Positions 19,171 through 27,128 of a stretch of DNA of 64,000 nucleotides are shown piece by piece (the first letter of the stretch is position 1; every line of letters starts with the position of its first letter). The DNA comes from Methanobacterium sp. BRmetb2 (GTDB lineage: Archaea > Methanobacteriota > Methanobacteria > Methanobacteriales > Methanobacteriaceae): NCBI GenBank assembly GCA_003491285.1, contig CP022705.1:124001-188000 (forward strand), given 5' to 3'. A program made the translations under genes and the position numbers. The notes under the pieces are model-generated. The model was given only the letters and a program-made list of their open reading frames with translations. It searched no databases and was not told the DNA's origin.

Positions 19171-19521
19171 CTACTTTTTAGATTCTAACACTTCATGTGG
19201 TAATATCATAAATTTTTCTAATTTTTCATCAGGATTCTTTGGTTTCAAATTTGAATATGATTCAATTAAAACCACTGCATAGTTACCCTCATCAAAATAG
19301 TAGTATGTATCTTCAGGTTCTGGTGTATCTTCAACTCTGTCACCAACTATTTTAGCCATTTGGATAGATGAAGATTTAACAGTTTTAAGTTTTATGAAAT
19401 TCTCTATTTGTTTTAAATTTTCTATTTGCGATATTTTTAGCCTAACATATTTTTTATAATCAATTTTTAGTATTTCAGCTTCTTTTATGAAATCCATTTC
19501 GTCAAATATTAAGTTTGCCAT
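19171..19521 (-). CDS. Hypothetical protein (116 aa)
   Basis: A charged cytoplasmic protein of 116 residues with no motif I recognise. It has an N-terminal helical part (MANLIFDEMDFIKEAEILK), a middle rich in Lys and Glu, and a beta-like segment YYYFDEGNYAVVLIESYS. A good ribosome binding site (AAGGGGTG) lies before the ATG at 19521. It is transcribed away from the RHH-helicase operon and shares its upstream region, so it could be a regulator or an accessory factor of replication; this is from position only. Confidence 0.6.
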   Translation of the reverse strand: MANLIFDEMDFIKEAEILKIDYKKYVRLKISQIENLKQIENFIKLKTVKSSSIQMAKIVGDRVEDTPEPEDTYYYFDEGNYAVVLIESYSNLKPKNPDEKLEKFMILPHEVLESKK

Positions 19522-19703
19522 GTTTTCACACCCCTTAGTAAATTTATTTTATCAATAGAATAAATGCAACTATTCAATAGACATATTGTTTTTTTTAATT
19601 AGGGCAGTTTGTATGAACAAATATATTTCACAAAATATTTAAGATTAGTAATATTATAATACTATTAATTAATAATATATGCTAAAAGGAGGTGCTTCTG
19701 GTG
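19522..19703. promoter_or_regulatory. Divergent promoter region of the replication module
   Basis: This spacer serves genes on both strands. It contains ATGAACAAATAT at 19613-19624, whose reverse complement lies at 18987-18998, and an AT palindrome (TATTAATTAATA) just before the strong ribosome binding site AAAGGAGGTG at 19685-19694. The repeated motif is a plausible target for the RHH protein encoded directly downstream. Confidence 0.4.
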
Positions 19704-19835
19704 ATGGTTGCAAAAAGTGTATCATTAGATCTTGAAGATCTAATGCAGATTGAAGAGATGATAAGAAACGGTGAATCTAAGAATCTAAGTCAATTCGTTA
19801 GAACTGCTATAAAAAAAGAATTAAAAGGTGAATAA
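19704..19835 (+). CDS. Small ribbon-helix-helix (CopG-like) protein (43 aa)
   Basis: A 43-residue protein with the RHH pattern: a short strand (AKSVSLDL), a helix (EDLMQIEEMIRNG) and a second helix after the turn (NLSQFVRTAIKKEL). Such proteins bind DNA as dimers and often control plasmid copy number or partition. The start could be this ATG or the GTG immediately before it at 19701; AAAGGAGGTG suits both. The stop is followed directly by the ATG of the next gene, so it heads the replication operon and may repress it. Confidence 0.75.
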   Translation: MVAKSVSLDLEDLMQIEEMIRNGESKNLSQFVRTAIKKELKGE

Positions 19836-19973
19836 ATGTCAAAAACGTTGGAAGATAAGTTATTGGCCATTTATCTGAATTATAAAGACAACGAAAATCC
19901 ACCAGTTCCGTTAGAATTGATAAGGGAATATTTGGAACTTTCTGGTGTAAATCTGGCTGATAGATTCGATTAA
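19836..19973 (+). CDS. Small hypothetical protein in the replication operon (45 aa)
   Basis: A 45-residue acidic protein starting directly after the stop of the RHH gene (TAAATG). It reads as two short helices (LEDKLLAIYLNY and LELIREYLEL) joined by a Pro-rich turn. The next gene starts 11 bp after its stop with a perfect AGGAGG. No family is known to me. The tight packing between two convincing genes supports it as real. Confidence 0.6.
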   Translation: MSKTLEDKLLAIYLNYKDNENPPVPLELIREYLELSGVNLADRFD

Positions 19974-19984
19974 AGGAGGATTAA

Positions 19985-22135
19985 ATGACAAAAGAAAGAG
20001 TCAAGGGGGATGTTAGCGGAGACCCCTTAAATAACAATTTGCCTTCTGAGAATAAAAACTTATCGGATGAAAGCAATCCAATGACTACAATTCCTGTAAA
20101 AATAGATAATCAAATACCATATTTCAGAGAAAAACCCGTAATACTACTCCCAGAAGGTTTCAGCATTTATTTCAAAAGTCAAGATAGCTATGAATATTGG
20201 ATCAGTGAAGAAACAAAAAAAGGAAGCTATTTAATACAATGGATTGAAATGGATGGATCAAAATCGATTAAATTTCACCGAAAAATCTCAAACAGGAATG
20301 GATTAGATGTAGAAAACAAGAAAAGAGATCGAGATCTAGCAAACTATTTACACAGTAGATGTGGAATCGAAAAAGAAGAAATAAAGTTATTTTTAGAAGA
20401 AGCAGGTATATACATTGGAGAAAATAAGGATATTATTTCACCTATCTACAATGAAATAGATGAAGAATTAACAGTTCCTGCAATAGATGATGATTCAGAA
20501 GAAATTTCAAAAAAAAGAAAAAATGAGTTAATATCATTCCTTAAAAGGGAAGATTTACTTAGTTTTATTGATAAGGCCCTATATGAACGTTCCCCTGATG
20601 AAGGTTTTATAATAGGTGAAGTGGAATCTAAACACGTATTAAATTTTAATTGTGTAGGGGCCCGTTTAGGATTATCAACAATTAATACTCTAAAAGGAGA
20701 ATCATCAATCGGTAAAACAAATACAGCAAATGTCGTAACAGGGTTACATAGGACCAAGAAAGTAGGAAGTCTTTCAGAAACTGCTCTAAAATATGCTGAT
20801 GACTTGGCCCAAATAGACATTTTGTATATTCAAGAAACTTTGGAAGAAGAATTTAAAAATAAAGAAACAAGACTCATGTCTGCAGATGATGGAGGATTTA
20901 TTGCCGAAACAACAATAAAAAACCCTAAAACAGGACTATTTGAAGTTCAACAGACCACCATACCTGTAAAAACATTAGTAACAACCACAACCGCCATAGA
21001 ATTAGATCCTGAATTTGCCTCCAGGAACTTTATCATACCTGTAGATGATAGTGAAGAGCAAACACAGAGAATATTAGAAGAAAATTTTAAATCCACAGAG
21101 AAAAAACTCCAAGAAATCAAAGGAGAACTAAATTTTAATTACAAATATGAACTTCTAAAAGAATCATACCAACTATTAGAGCCATATATAGTATTAATAC
21201 CATATGAAGAAGAATTATTAGAAATATTCCCCATATCCAATCCAAGAACTCGCAGAGACTCCAAAAAACTAATGCAACTGATAAAAGAAAGTGCCCTACT
21301 ATTCCAATATCAACGCTGCAGAGATGAAATAAATGAAAAAAAAGTATTAGTTGCATCATGGATCGACTTGGCCCATTCAATATTATTAGGCGGCCCTATA
21401 CTAGAAGCAACGCTCACAGGCTTTGATAAAAGGCTGATAGAAGCATTGCCTATCATATATGAACTGATTGATATTAATGGCTATGTGACTACTAAATCTC
21501 TTCAAAGAAAACTAAAGAAATCTTCAAAATATGCCTGGCAAATACTCAACTTTTTCGAAGAAAATGGCTACATCTACCATGATCCAGCAACAAAACATGA
21601 CGAAGGAATAAAAGGAAAAGCCAAAGTGTACATAAAAACAGGTACCAACCAATATAAAAATCTGCTATTAGCTATAGGAAATATAGATTGGATAAATATT
21701 AAAAAAAAGGAAGAAGAATTCATAAAAATACAAATTCCAAATTCTTCCCACCAAGTAGGAGAAGTAATATACCTACCAAACTACAACCCCACGTTACCCA
21801 ACAAGGTGGCGTACACACCAACACATATACACTCAAAGGAATTTAGAATTTACAAGAAGAACAAACTAAAAACCAAATTTACAGATGATAAGAATCCAGA
21901 AATTCTGACAGATAAAAATAGAAATAATAAACAGGACAAATTAATAAAACAGTCGTTAGAAGCAGAAATAAATTATGATAATCTAATGGTAATAGAAAAA
22001 GATATCCTAACAGAGTTAGCTGGATTCATCAAACACACCATCAACTCAATAGTTGAACATCTAAAAGATAAATACCCTAAAACTGATATTCTCTCAACAA
22101 TTCAAAATATGGAGAGTAGGGGGTGGATAGAATAA
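19985..22135 (+). CDS. Putative replicative P-loop ATPase/helicase of the element
   Basis: A 716-residue ATPase, likely the element's replicative helicase. The Walker A motif is G-E-S-S-I-G-K-T at 238-245. A Walker B-like ILYIQE follows near 280, then a sensor-like strand around 337 (VKTLVTTTTAIELDPEF), and an Arg in ASRNF that may be an arginine finger. After about residue 480 a winged-helix part is likely (YVTTKSLQRKLKKSSKYAW). The first 180 residues contain no known fold, and the last 100 are Lys/Asn-rich with another helical end. It is upstream of a primase in the same operon, which is the basis for 'replicative'. No exact family is recognised. Confidence 0.65.
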   Translation: MTKERVKGDVSGDPLNNNLPSENKNLSDESNPMTTIPVKIDNQIPYFREKPVILLPEGFSIYFKSQDSYEYWISEETKKGSYLIQWIEMDGSKSIKFHRKISNRNGLDVENKKRDRDLANYLHSRCGIEKEEIKLFLEEAGIYIGENKDIISPIYNEIDEELTVPAIDDDSEEISKKRKNELISFLKREDLLSFIDKALYERSPDEGFIIGEVESKHVLNFNCVGARLGLSTINTLKGESSIGKTNTANVVTGLHRTKKVGSLSETALKYADDLAQIDILYIQETLEEEFKNKETRLMSADDGGFIAETTIKNPKTGLFEVQQTTIPVKTLVTTTTAIELDPEFASRNFIIPVDDSEEQTQRILEENFKSTEKKLQEIKGELNFNYKYELLKESYQLLEPYIVLIPYEEELLEIFPISNPRTRRDSKKLMQLIKESALLFQYQRCRDEINEKKVLVASWIDLAHSILLGGPILEATLTGFDKRLIEALPIIYELIDINGYVTTKSLQRKLKKSSKYAWQILNFFEENGYIYHDPATKHDEGIKGKAKVYIKTGTNQYKNLLLAIGNIDWINIKKKEEEFIKIQIPNSSHQVGEVIYLPNYNPTLPNKVAYTPTHIHSKEFRIYKKNKLKTKFTDDKNPEILTDKNRNNKQDKLIKQSLEAEINYDNLMVIEKDILTELAGFIKHTINSIVEHLKDKYPKTDILSTIQNMESRGWIE

Positions 22136-22339
22136 TCCAACAAACCAAACTCTCACTTTTCAGCCGAAAAAAAGAACCAATCACCCCTAAAAAACCAAAA
22201 ATATATATCAACTGGAAAAAAATACCCCCCACAACTAAGAAAGTTCCTACTACTGCATATAATAAGAGCATTCGAAGAAAACAGTGGCCCAAATAAAAAA
22301 ATAAAAAAAAAAGGAATTATTAATGTATTAAGCAAAAAT

Positions 22340-22552
22340 ATGGGGAATGTTGCCAAAAAACAAGTAGAAATGTTCATTGAAAACCTGATATACCAGAGCT
22401 ACATCCAGGAACTAGCTGACCATGAACTGGGATATACAGATAAAATTTATGAAGATCTAAAAAAAATCGATAAAATCATCAAAAAACAGATGTATTCCCA
22501 AAAATATCAAAGAAAAAACACTCATAATAATCTAAGGGGTTTTACAAAATGA
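22340..22552 (+). CDS. Hypothetical protein between helicase and primase (70 aa)
   Basis: A basic, helical 70-residue protein overlapping the primase start by four bases (ATGA), so probably coupled to it. No family is recognised. Its frame is the helicase frame and stays open from the helicase stop at 22133 to here, but that upstream part has no ATG, GTG or TTG. It is therefore unclear whether the protein really starts at 22340. A second small frame with a GTG start (22123-22296, 57 residues, very basic) overlaps the same gap and is equally possible. Confidence 0.5.
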   Translation: MGNVAKKQVEMFIENLIYQSYIQELADHELGYTDKIYEDLKKIDKIIKKQMYSQKYQRKNTHNNLRGFTK

Positions 22553-23682
22553 AAGGGCTTCAATCATTTTATAAAGCCTTTTACGGACATTCTTTTTACC
22601 GACACTTCAGACGCCCACCAGACTTCAATCTAAAAAAATTTAGGATACAATTCACCGTTGAAAATCCTAAAACATTATATCTACATGTACACCGCAACAG
22701 CAGCCACCACCCCTGTTTAATCCACACCTATGATTATGGAAGCAAGGGAAATCTAAGAGAGAGAAACAAATCAAAGATTGTATTTGATCGTGCCTTCTTT
22801 GATTTTGACGTTACCAACCCCCAAATAAAAGAAATAAAAAATGAACTTATATCACTAAGAAGTCATGGATTGAACTACCAGAAGGAAAAACAGGAAGATC
22901 TAACAGAAATTCTCCAAAAGCTAATCATTAAAAAGAAAGTAGCTAAACCTGCTATTGATGAAGCCAAAGATTTCGCATTAAAATTTAAGGAAACTTTCGG
23001 AAAAGAACCTGCACTTTTTTTCAGCGGATGCAAAGGCTGCCACGCATATACTTTCTTCAAAGCATCAAGCTTTAAAAATATAGACTTGGCCCTCTCATGG
23101 TTTGCAGAACATATTAAAAATACCTACAATTATGAAACTCTTGATTTATCTGTAAATCGCGATTCAACGGCCCGTTTATCACGCATTCCCTACAGCAAGC
23201 ATCAAATAACCCAATTAGCCGTAGTTTCTTTTACAATTGATGATGATTACTTAGAAATAATGCGAAAATCTCTAAATCCTTATGTAGAACCATTTGAAAT
23301 AGAAGATCATTCAACCAATTTTCATAAACACTTACAAAAAATAGATCTAGTCGAATCATTCAATGCAAATGTCAAAAAAACTACTAAACCAAAAAATGTG
23401 GCCCTTTCAGGCAATTTTAATAATCAAAGAAATTTAAATGACCATAGAATATTTTTCAGATCAATCTTGGGAAATCCTGTTAGAGAATATCCTGAAAAGA
23501 ATTATGTGATGTACCAATGCCCCTTTCCAGACCACACTGACATAAAACCCTCATTTATGGTGCATAAATGTGGATATCAATGTTACAGCTGTCAAAAAAA
23601 GGGTAATTACTGGCAGTTCTTAAAGGATTACTATAATTTAAGTGATATTCAGGTCAAGAAGTGTTTAAAGGAAATGTTATAA
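22549..23682 (+). CDS. Archaeo-eukaryotic-type primase with C-terminal CHC2 zinc finger
   Basis: A 377-residue primase that should make primers for replication of the element. The AEP catalytic motifs are in order: D85-x-D87 in FFDFDV (metal ligands), S159-G-C-K-G-C-H165 (nucleotide binding), then the basic RLSRIPYSKH. Near the C-terminus a zinc finger of the DnaG CHC2 kind appears: C324-x4-H329, then C345-x2-C348, within YQCPFPDH...YQCYSCQKKG. This joins an archaeal catalytic core to a finger best known from bacterial primases, a design known in some plasmids and viruses. It is the last gene of the replication operon. Confidence 0.85.
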   Translation: MKGLQSFYKAFYGHSFYRHFRRPPDFNLKKFRIQFTVENPKTLYLHVHRNSSHHPCLIHTYDYGSKGNLRERNKSKIVFDRAFFDFDVTNPQIKEIKNELISLRSHGLNYQKEKQEDLTEILQKLIIKKKVAKPAIDEAKDFALKFKETFGKEPALFFSGCKGCHAYTFFKASSFKNIDLALSWFAEHIKNTYNYETLDLSVNRDSTARLSRIPYSKHQITQLAVVSFTIDDDYLEIMRKSLNPYVEPFEIEDHSTNFHKHLQKIDLVESFNANVKKTTKPKNVALSGNFNNQRNLNDHRIFFRSILGNPVREYPEKNYVMYQCPFPDHTDIKPSFMVHKCGYQCYSCQKKGNYWQFLKDYYNLSDIQVKKCLKEML

Positions 23683-23998
23683 CAAATATTCACAACTCTT
23701 GCTTGAAATATATAATAAAAACCAAAAATTTATCGGATTCTTCTTATCTATTATTAAGCTTATTAGACTCCAAATATTCGTTTGGTTTTTCTAAATTGAA
23801 TATTCTAGAATAAAATAGAAAAATAAATTAATGATATTCATTCTTTGACCTGAATGTTAAAAAAAATTATCACAATCTTCTGCTAACATTATAAATTAAA
23901 AATTTGACTTTTAGCTTAATTTTGTAAATGATCAAATAGTAAAATTTAAGATTTAGCATGGAAAACAATTTTTATAGATAAGTTACAATTTTTGGTGA
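23683..23998. other. Intergenic region before the restriction-modification operon
   Basis: About 315 bp of AT-rich DNA with no gene I can support. It separates the replication module from hsdM and must hold the hsdM promoter; TTTTTATAGATA near 23971 is a weak TATA candidate. Confidence 0.4.
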
Positions 23999-25525
23999 AT
24001 GAACATGGCTAAGAGCAATGGGGCAAATTTGGGTTTTGAACAGAAATTATGGCAATCAGCAGACAAACTAAGAAACAACATGGACGCAGCAGAATACAAA
24101 CACATAGTGCTAGGGCTGATATTCCTAAAATACATCTCCGATGCTTTCTTAGAAGTTCACAAAAAATTAGAAACAGATAAATATGCAGACTCAGAAGACA
24201 AAGACGAATACACAGCGTTAAACATATTTTGGGTACCAACAAAAGCACGATGGAACTACCTACAAGATCATGCCAAACAACCAGACATAGGAAAACTCAT
24301 CGACGATGCCATGGACGCCATAGAAAAAGACAACCCCCAACTAAAAGGCGTACTACCCAAAGACTATGCACGAGAAGCACTAGACAAAAAAAGCCTAGGC
24401 GGCATAATCGACCTCATAGGGACCATAGGCCTCGGAAACAAAGAAAGCAGATCAAAAGATATACTAGGAAGAGTCTATGAATACTTCCTAGGACAATTTG
24501 CCAGTGCCGAAGGAAAAAAAGGAGGCCAATTCTACACACCACGAAGCATAGTCAAAGTCCTAGTAGAAATGATCGAACCTTATCATGGCAGAATATATGA
24601 CCCCTGCTGTGGATCTGGAGGAATGTTCGTACAGAGTGAAAAGTTTGTAGAAGCACATGAAGGTAAAATAGGAGACATCGCCATATACGGCCAAGAATCC
24701 AACCAAACCACATGGAGATTATGCAAAATCAACTTAGCCATACGAGGCATAGACTCTGACATCCAATGGGGAGACAGCTTCACCGAAGACAAACATAAGG
24801 ACCTAAAATCGGATTACATCCTTGCTAATCCACCTTTCAATGACAAAGACTGGAAAGCCGAACTACTGGAAGACGACGTAAGATGGAAATATGGCATACC
24901 ACCCAAAAGAAACGCCAACTTTGCATGGGTACAACACTTTATCCACCACCTAACACCCAATGGAATAGCAGGATTCGTATTATCCAACGGATCCATGTCT
25001 GCTGGTGGAATTGAGGGAAAAATAAGACAAAAAATAGTGGAAAATGACTTGGTAGATTGTATGGTGGCCCTACCATCACAACTATTTTATAATACAGGTA
25101 TACCGGCTTGTTTATGGTTTATTTCAAGGGATAAAAAGAATGTTCGTTTCAGGAATCGTGAAGATGAGATACTTTTTATTGATGCTCGTAAAATGGGTTA
25201 CATGGCAGATCGCACACACCGGGAACTAAGCGATGAAGATATACAACAGATCGCACAAACATATTATAGTTGGCGAGGTGAAGGTGGAGAATACAAAGAT
25301 GTTCGCGGATTTTGCAAGTCTACCACGTTAAACGAAGTAAAAAAACATGATTACATACTCACCCCTGGTCGTTATGTGGGTTTTGCTGAGGAAGAAGAGG
25401 ATCTTGAAGAATTTGAGGAAAAGATGAAAAGATTGACCTCTGAACTGGCGCAACAATTTAAGGAATCTGATAAATTAGAAAAAGAAATAAGTGATTATTT
25501 AAAGATGATTGGTTATGAAATTTAA
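23999..25525 (+). CDS. hsdM: Type I restriction-modification methyltransferase subunit HsdM
   Basis: HsdM methylates adenine in the target sequence and, with HsdS, forms the modification enzyme; with HsdR it forms the restriction complex. The N-terminal HsdM helical domain (LWQSADKLRNNMDAAEYKH) is followed by the SAM-binding motif DPCCGSGG near residue 203 and the catalytic NPPFND near 276. At 508 residues it is of normal size. The ATG at 23999 is used; an in-frame ATG lies six bases on. The stop overlaps the next gene by 11 bp. Codon use changes inside the gene: the first part is rich in A-ending codons such as GGC/CTA/ATA, the last third more like the neighbours. Confidence 0.95.
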   Translation: MNMAKSNGANLGFEQKLWQSADKLRNNMDAAEYKHIVLGLIFLKYISDAFLEVHKKLETDKYADSEDKDEYTALNIFWVPTKARWNYLQDHAKQPDIGKLIDDAMDAIEKDNPQLKGVLPKDYAREALDKKSLGGIIDLIGTIGLGNKESRSKDILGRVYEYFLGQFASAEGKKGGQFYTPRSIVKVLVEMIEPYHGRIYDPCCGSGGMFVQSEKFVEAHEGKIGDIAIYGQESNQTTWRLCKINLAIRGIDSDIQWGDSFTEDKHKDLKSDYILANPPFNDKDWKAELLEDDVRWKYGIPPKRNANFAWVQHFIHHLTPNGIAGFVLSNGSMSAGGIEGKIRQKIVENDLVDCMVALPSQLFYNTGIPACLWFISRDKKNVRFRNREDEILFIDARKMGYMADRTHRELSDEDIQQIAQTYYSWRGEGGEYKDVRGFCKSTTLNEVKKHDYILTPGRYVGFAEEEEDLEEFEEKMKRLTSELAQQFKESDKLEKEISDYLKMIGYEI

Positions 25526-26999
25526 GATATTTGTCAGTGGCAATCAGAATGAGCTTAAAAAAGAGAGAATGGCTGTGAAAGAGGCTATTGTAAATATTCC
25601 CGTAATTAAAGACTTTTTTGAGCCTTTTTTATTTGAAGACTTGCCTTCATTAGGTTGTGACCCGGTTTCAACTTATCTAGATGAAGTTAAAAATAGTGAT
25701 ATTTATATTGGTATTTTGGGAACTAATTATGGTAATAAATATGAAGATGGTATTTCAGCCACTGAAAAAGAATATAATACCTTTATAGAGTATGTATCTG
25801 ATGGTGAAATATTACTTTTTGTTAAAGGTGATAAAAGTATTTCTCGAGACCCTGAAATCGATGATTTTATTGAAAAAACCAGATCTAAATCTATTTACAG
25901 GCGTTTTGATTCTATAACGGATCTTGAAGAAGAAATAATTAATAGCTTACAATCTTTTCTTGAAAATGAGGGAGTAATCAATTTTGAAGTTTTTGATAAA
26001 AGGATATGCTTGGTGGCAGATTATAGTGCCATTGATGAAAACGAAGTTAAAGATTTTCTTCAAAAAAGAGCTACGAATATGGATGTTGACGTTCCAGATG
26101 CTCCAATTCAAGATATTCTTATAAATTTGTTAAAAGTTTTAAAGACATATAAAGGAGAACTACATCCAACTAATACAGGAATCCTATTTTTCAGTGAAAA
26201 TGCGTCGGATTATATTCCACAAAATGTAATAAAGATTGTTAGATTTAAGGGAGTGACACGAACAGATATAATTGACAGTAAGGAAATAAAAGGCCCTATT
26301 TATAAAATGATTGGTGAAGTGGAAAGTTTTTTCAAGAGAAACACCCGAACTGCTAATAAAATAGTAGACTATAAAAGGGTTAACATTCCTGAATATCCAT
26401 ATTTGACTATTAGAGAAGCGTTAATCAATGCAATTGCTCATAGAGATTATAATCGTGTCGGTGCAAAGATAATGTTCTCCATATATGATGATAGGGTAGA
26501 GATAAGTAGTCCTGGAGTTCTTGTTTCTGGATTGTCAATAGATGACCTTGAAAACCAGCACGAAACTCGAAATGATGCCATATGTGAAATATTTAAATTA
26601 ACAAAAGATATGGAAACGTTTGGGACAGGTATTAAAAAGATGCGTAAATCCATGAAGGAACACGGACTCCCTGAACCTGAATTTAGGATTGAAGGAGAAT
26701 TTTTTGTAGTTAGGCTTCATGGTCCGGGCAATAAAATACTGGATTTAGCTCCTGATATTCCTGAAAGCAGGATAGTTGCTGATCTAAAGAGATCAAAGTT
26801 AAATGAAAGGCAAATAAAGGCCTTAGAAATGATGTTAGATAATCAAATTTTCACTAACAGTATTTATCAAGAAACATTTGGAGTTTCTCGTCAAACTGCT
26901 TCTCGAGATTTAAAAGATCTTACGAATAAAGGACAAATCTATTCAACTGGAAAGGGGAAGGGAACTAAATATAAAGCTACGAATATAGATGAGTCATAA
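25515..26999 (+). CDS. DUF4062 plus HATPase_c_4 (RecG-related) winged-helix protein
   Basis: A 494-residue protein often found inside type I RM operons. The N-terminus resembles DUF4062 (IFVSGNQNELKKERMAVKEAI, then IYIGILGTNYG), a TIR-like fold. Residues 200-420 resemble the RecG-associated ATPase/AlbA type domain: REALINAIAHRDY, then DDRVEISSPG and FGTGIKKMR. A winged helix ends it (YQETFGVSRQTASRDLKDL). I chose the ATG at 25515, within the end of hsdM, rather than a TTG at 25509. Related proteins are thought to regulate or modulate the RM operon; an own defence role is also possible. Function is not known. Confidence 0.8.
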   Translation: MKFKIFVSGNQNELKKERMAVKEAIVNIPVIKDFFEPFLFEDLPSLGCDPVSTYLDEVKNSDIYIGILGTNYGNKYEDGISATEKEYNTFIEYVSDGEILLFVKGDKSISRDPEIDDFIEKTRSKSIYRRFDSITDLEEEIINSLQSFLENEGVINFEVFDKRICLVADYSAIDENEVKDFLQKRATNMDVDVPDAPIQDILINLLKVLKTYKGELHPTNTGILFFSENASDYIPQNVIKIVRFKGVTRTDIIDSKEIKGPIYKMIGEVESFFKRNTRTANKIVDYKRVNIPEYPYLTIREALINAIAHRDYNRVGAKIMFSIYDDRVEISSPGVLVSGLSIDDLENQHETRNDAICEIFKLTKDMETFGTGIKKMRKSMKEHGLPEPEFRIEGEFFVVRLHGPGNKILDLAPDIPESRIVADLKRSKLNERQIKALEMMLDNQIFTNSIYQETFGVSRQTASRDLKDLTNKGQIYSTGKGKGTKYKATNIDES

Positions 27000-27010
27000 A
27001 CTCAAAAATT

Positions 27011-27078
27011 GAGGCATAAATTGAGGCGTATTTTCATGAGGCATAAGTTGAATTTTTGAGGCATAAAATGAGGCATAT
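27011..27078 (+). repeat. Five degenerate copies of GAGGCATAA between two RM genes
   Basis: Copies start at 27011, 27023, 27038, 27058 and 27070; three are exact. The stop region of the preceding gene (GAGTCATAA) looks like a sixth. Read as TTG-AGG-CAT-AAA they spell Leu-Arg-His-Lys, so the stretch may be decayed coding repeats from the end of the DUF4062 gene. It is far too small and irregular for a CRISPR array. Confidence 0.6.
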
Positions 27079-27128
27079 CTTAACAAAAAAAATTAGTGAA
27101 TCAAAAAGTTTACAAGTAAAAAAAGAGT

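Noticed and set aside
27011..27078. Short repeats taken for a CRISPR array
   Set aside because: The units are only 9 bp, spaced 12-20 bp apart and partly degenerate. There are no spacers of CRISPR size and no cas genes nearby.
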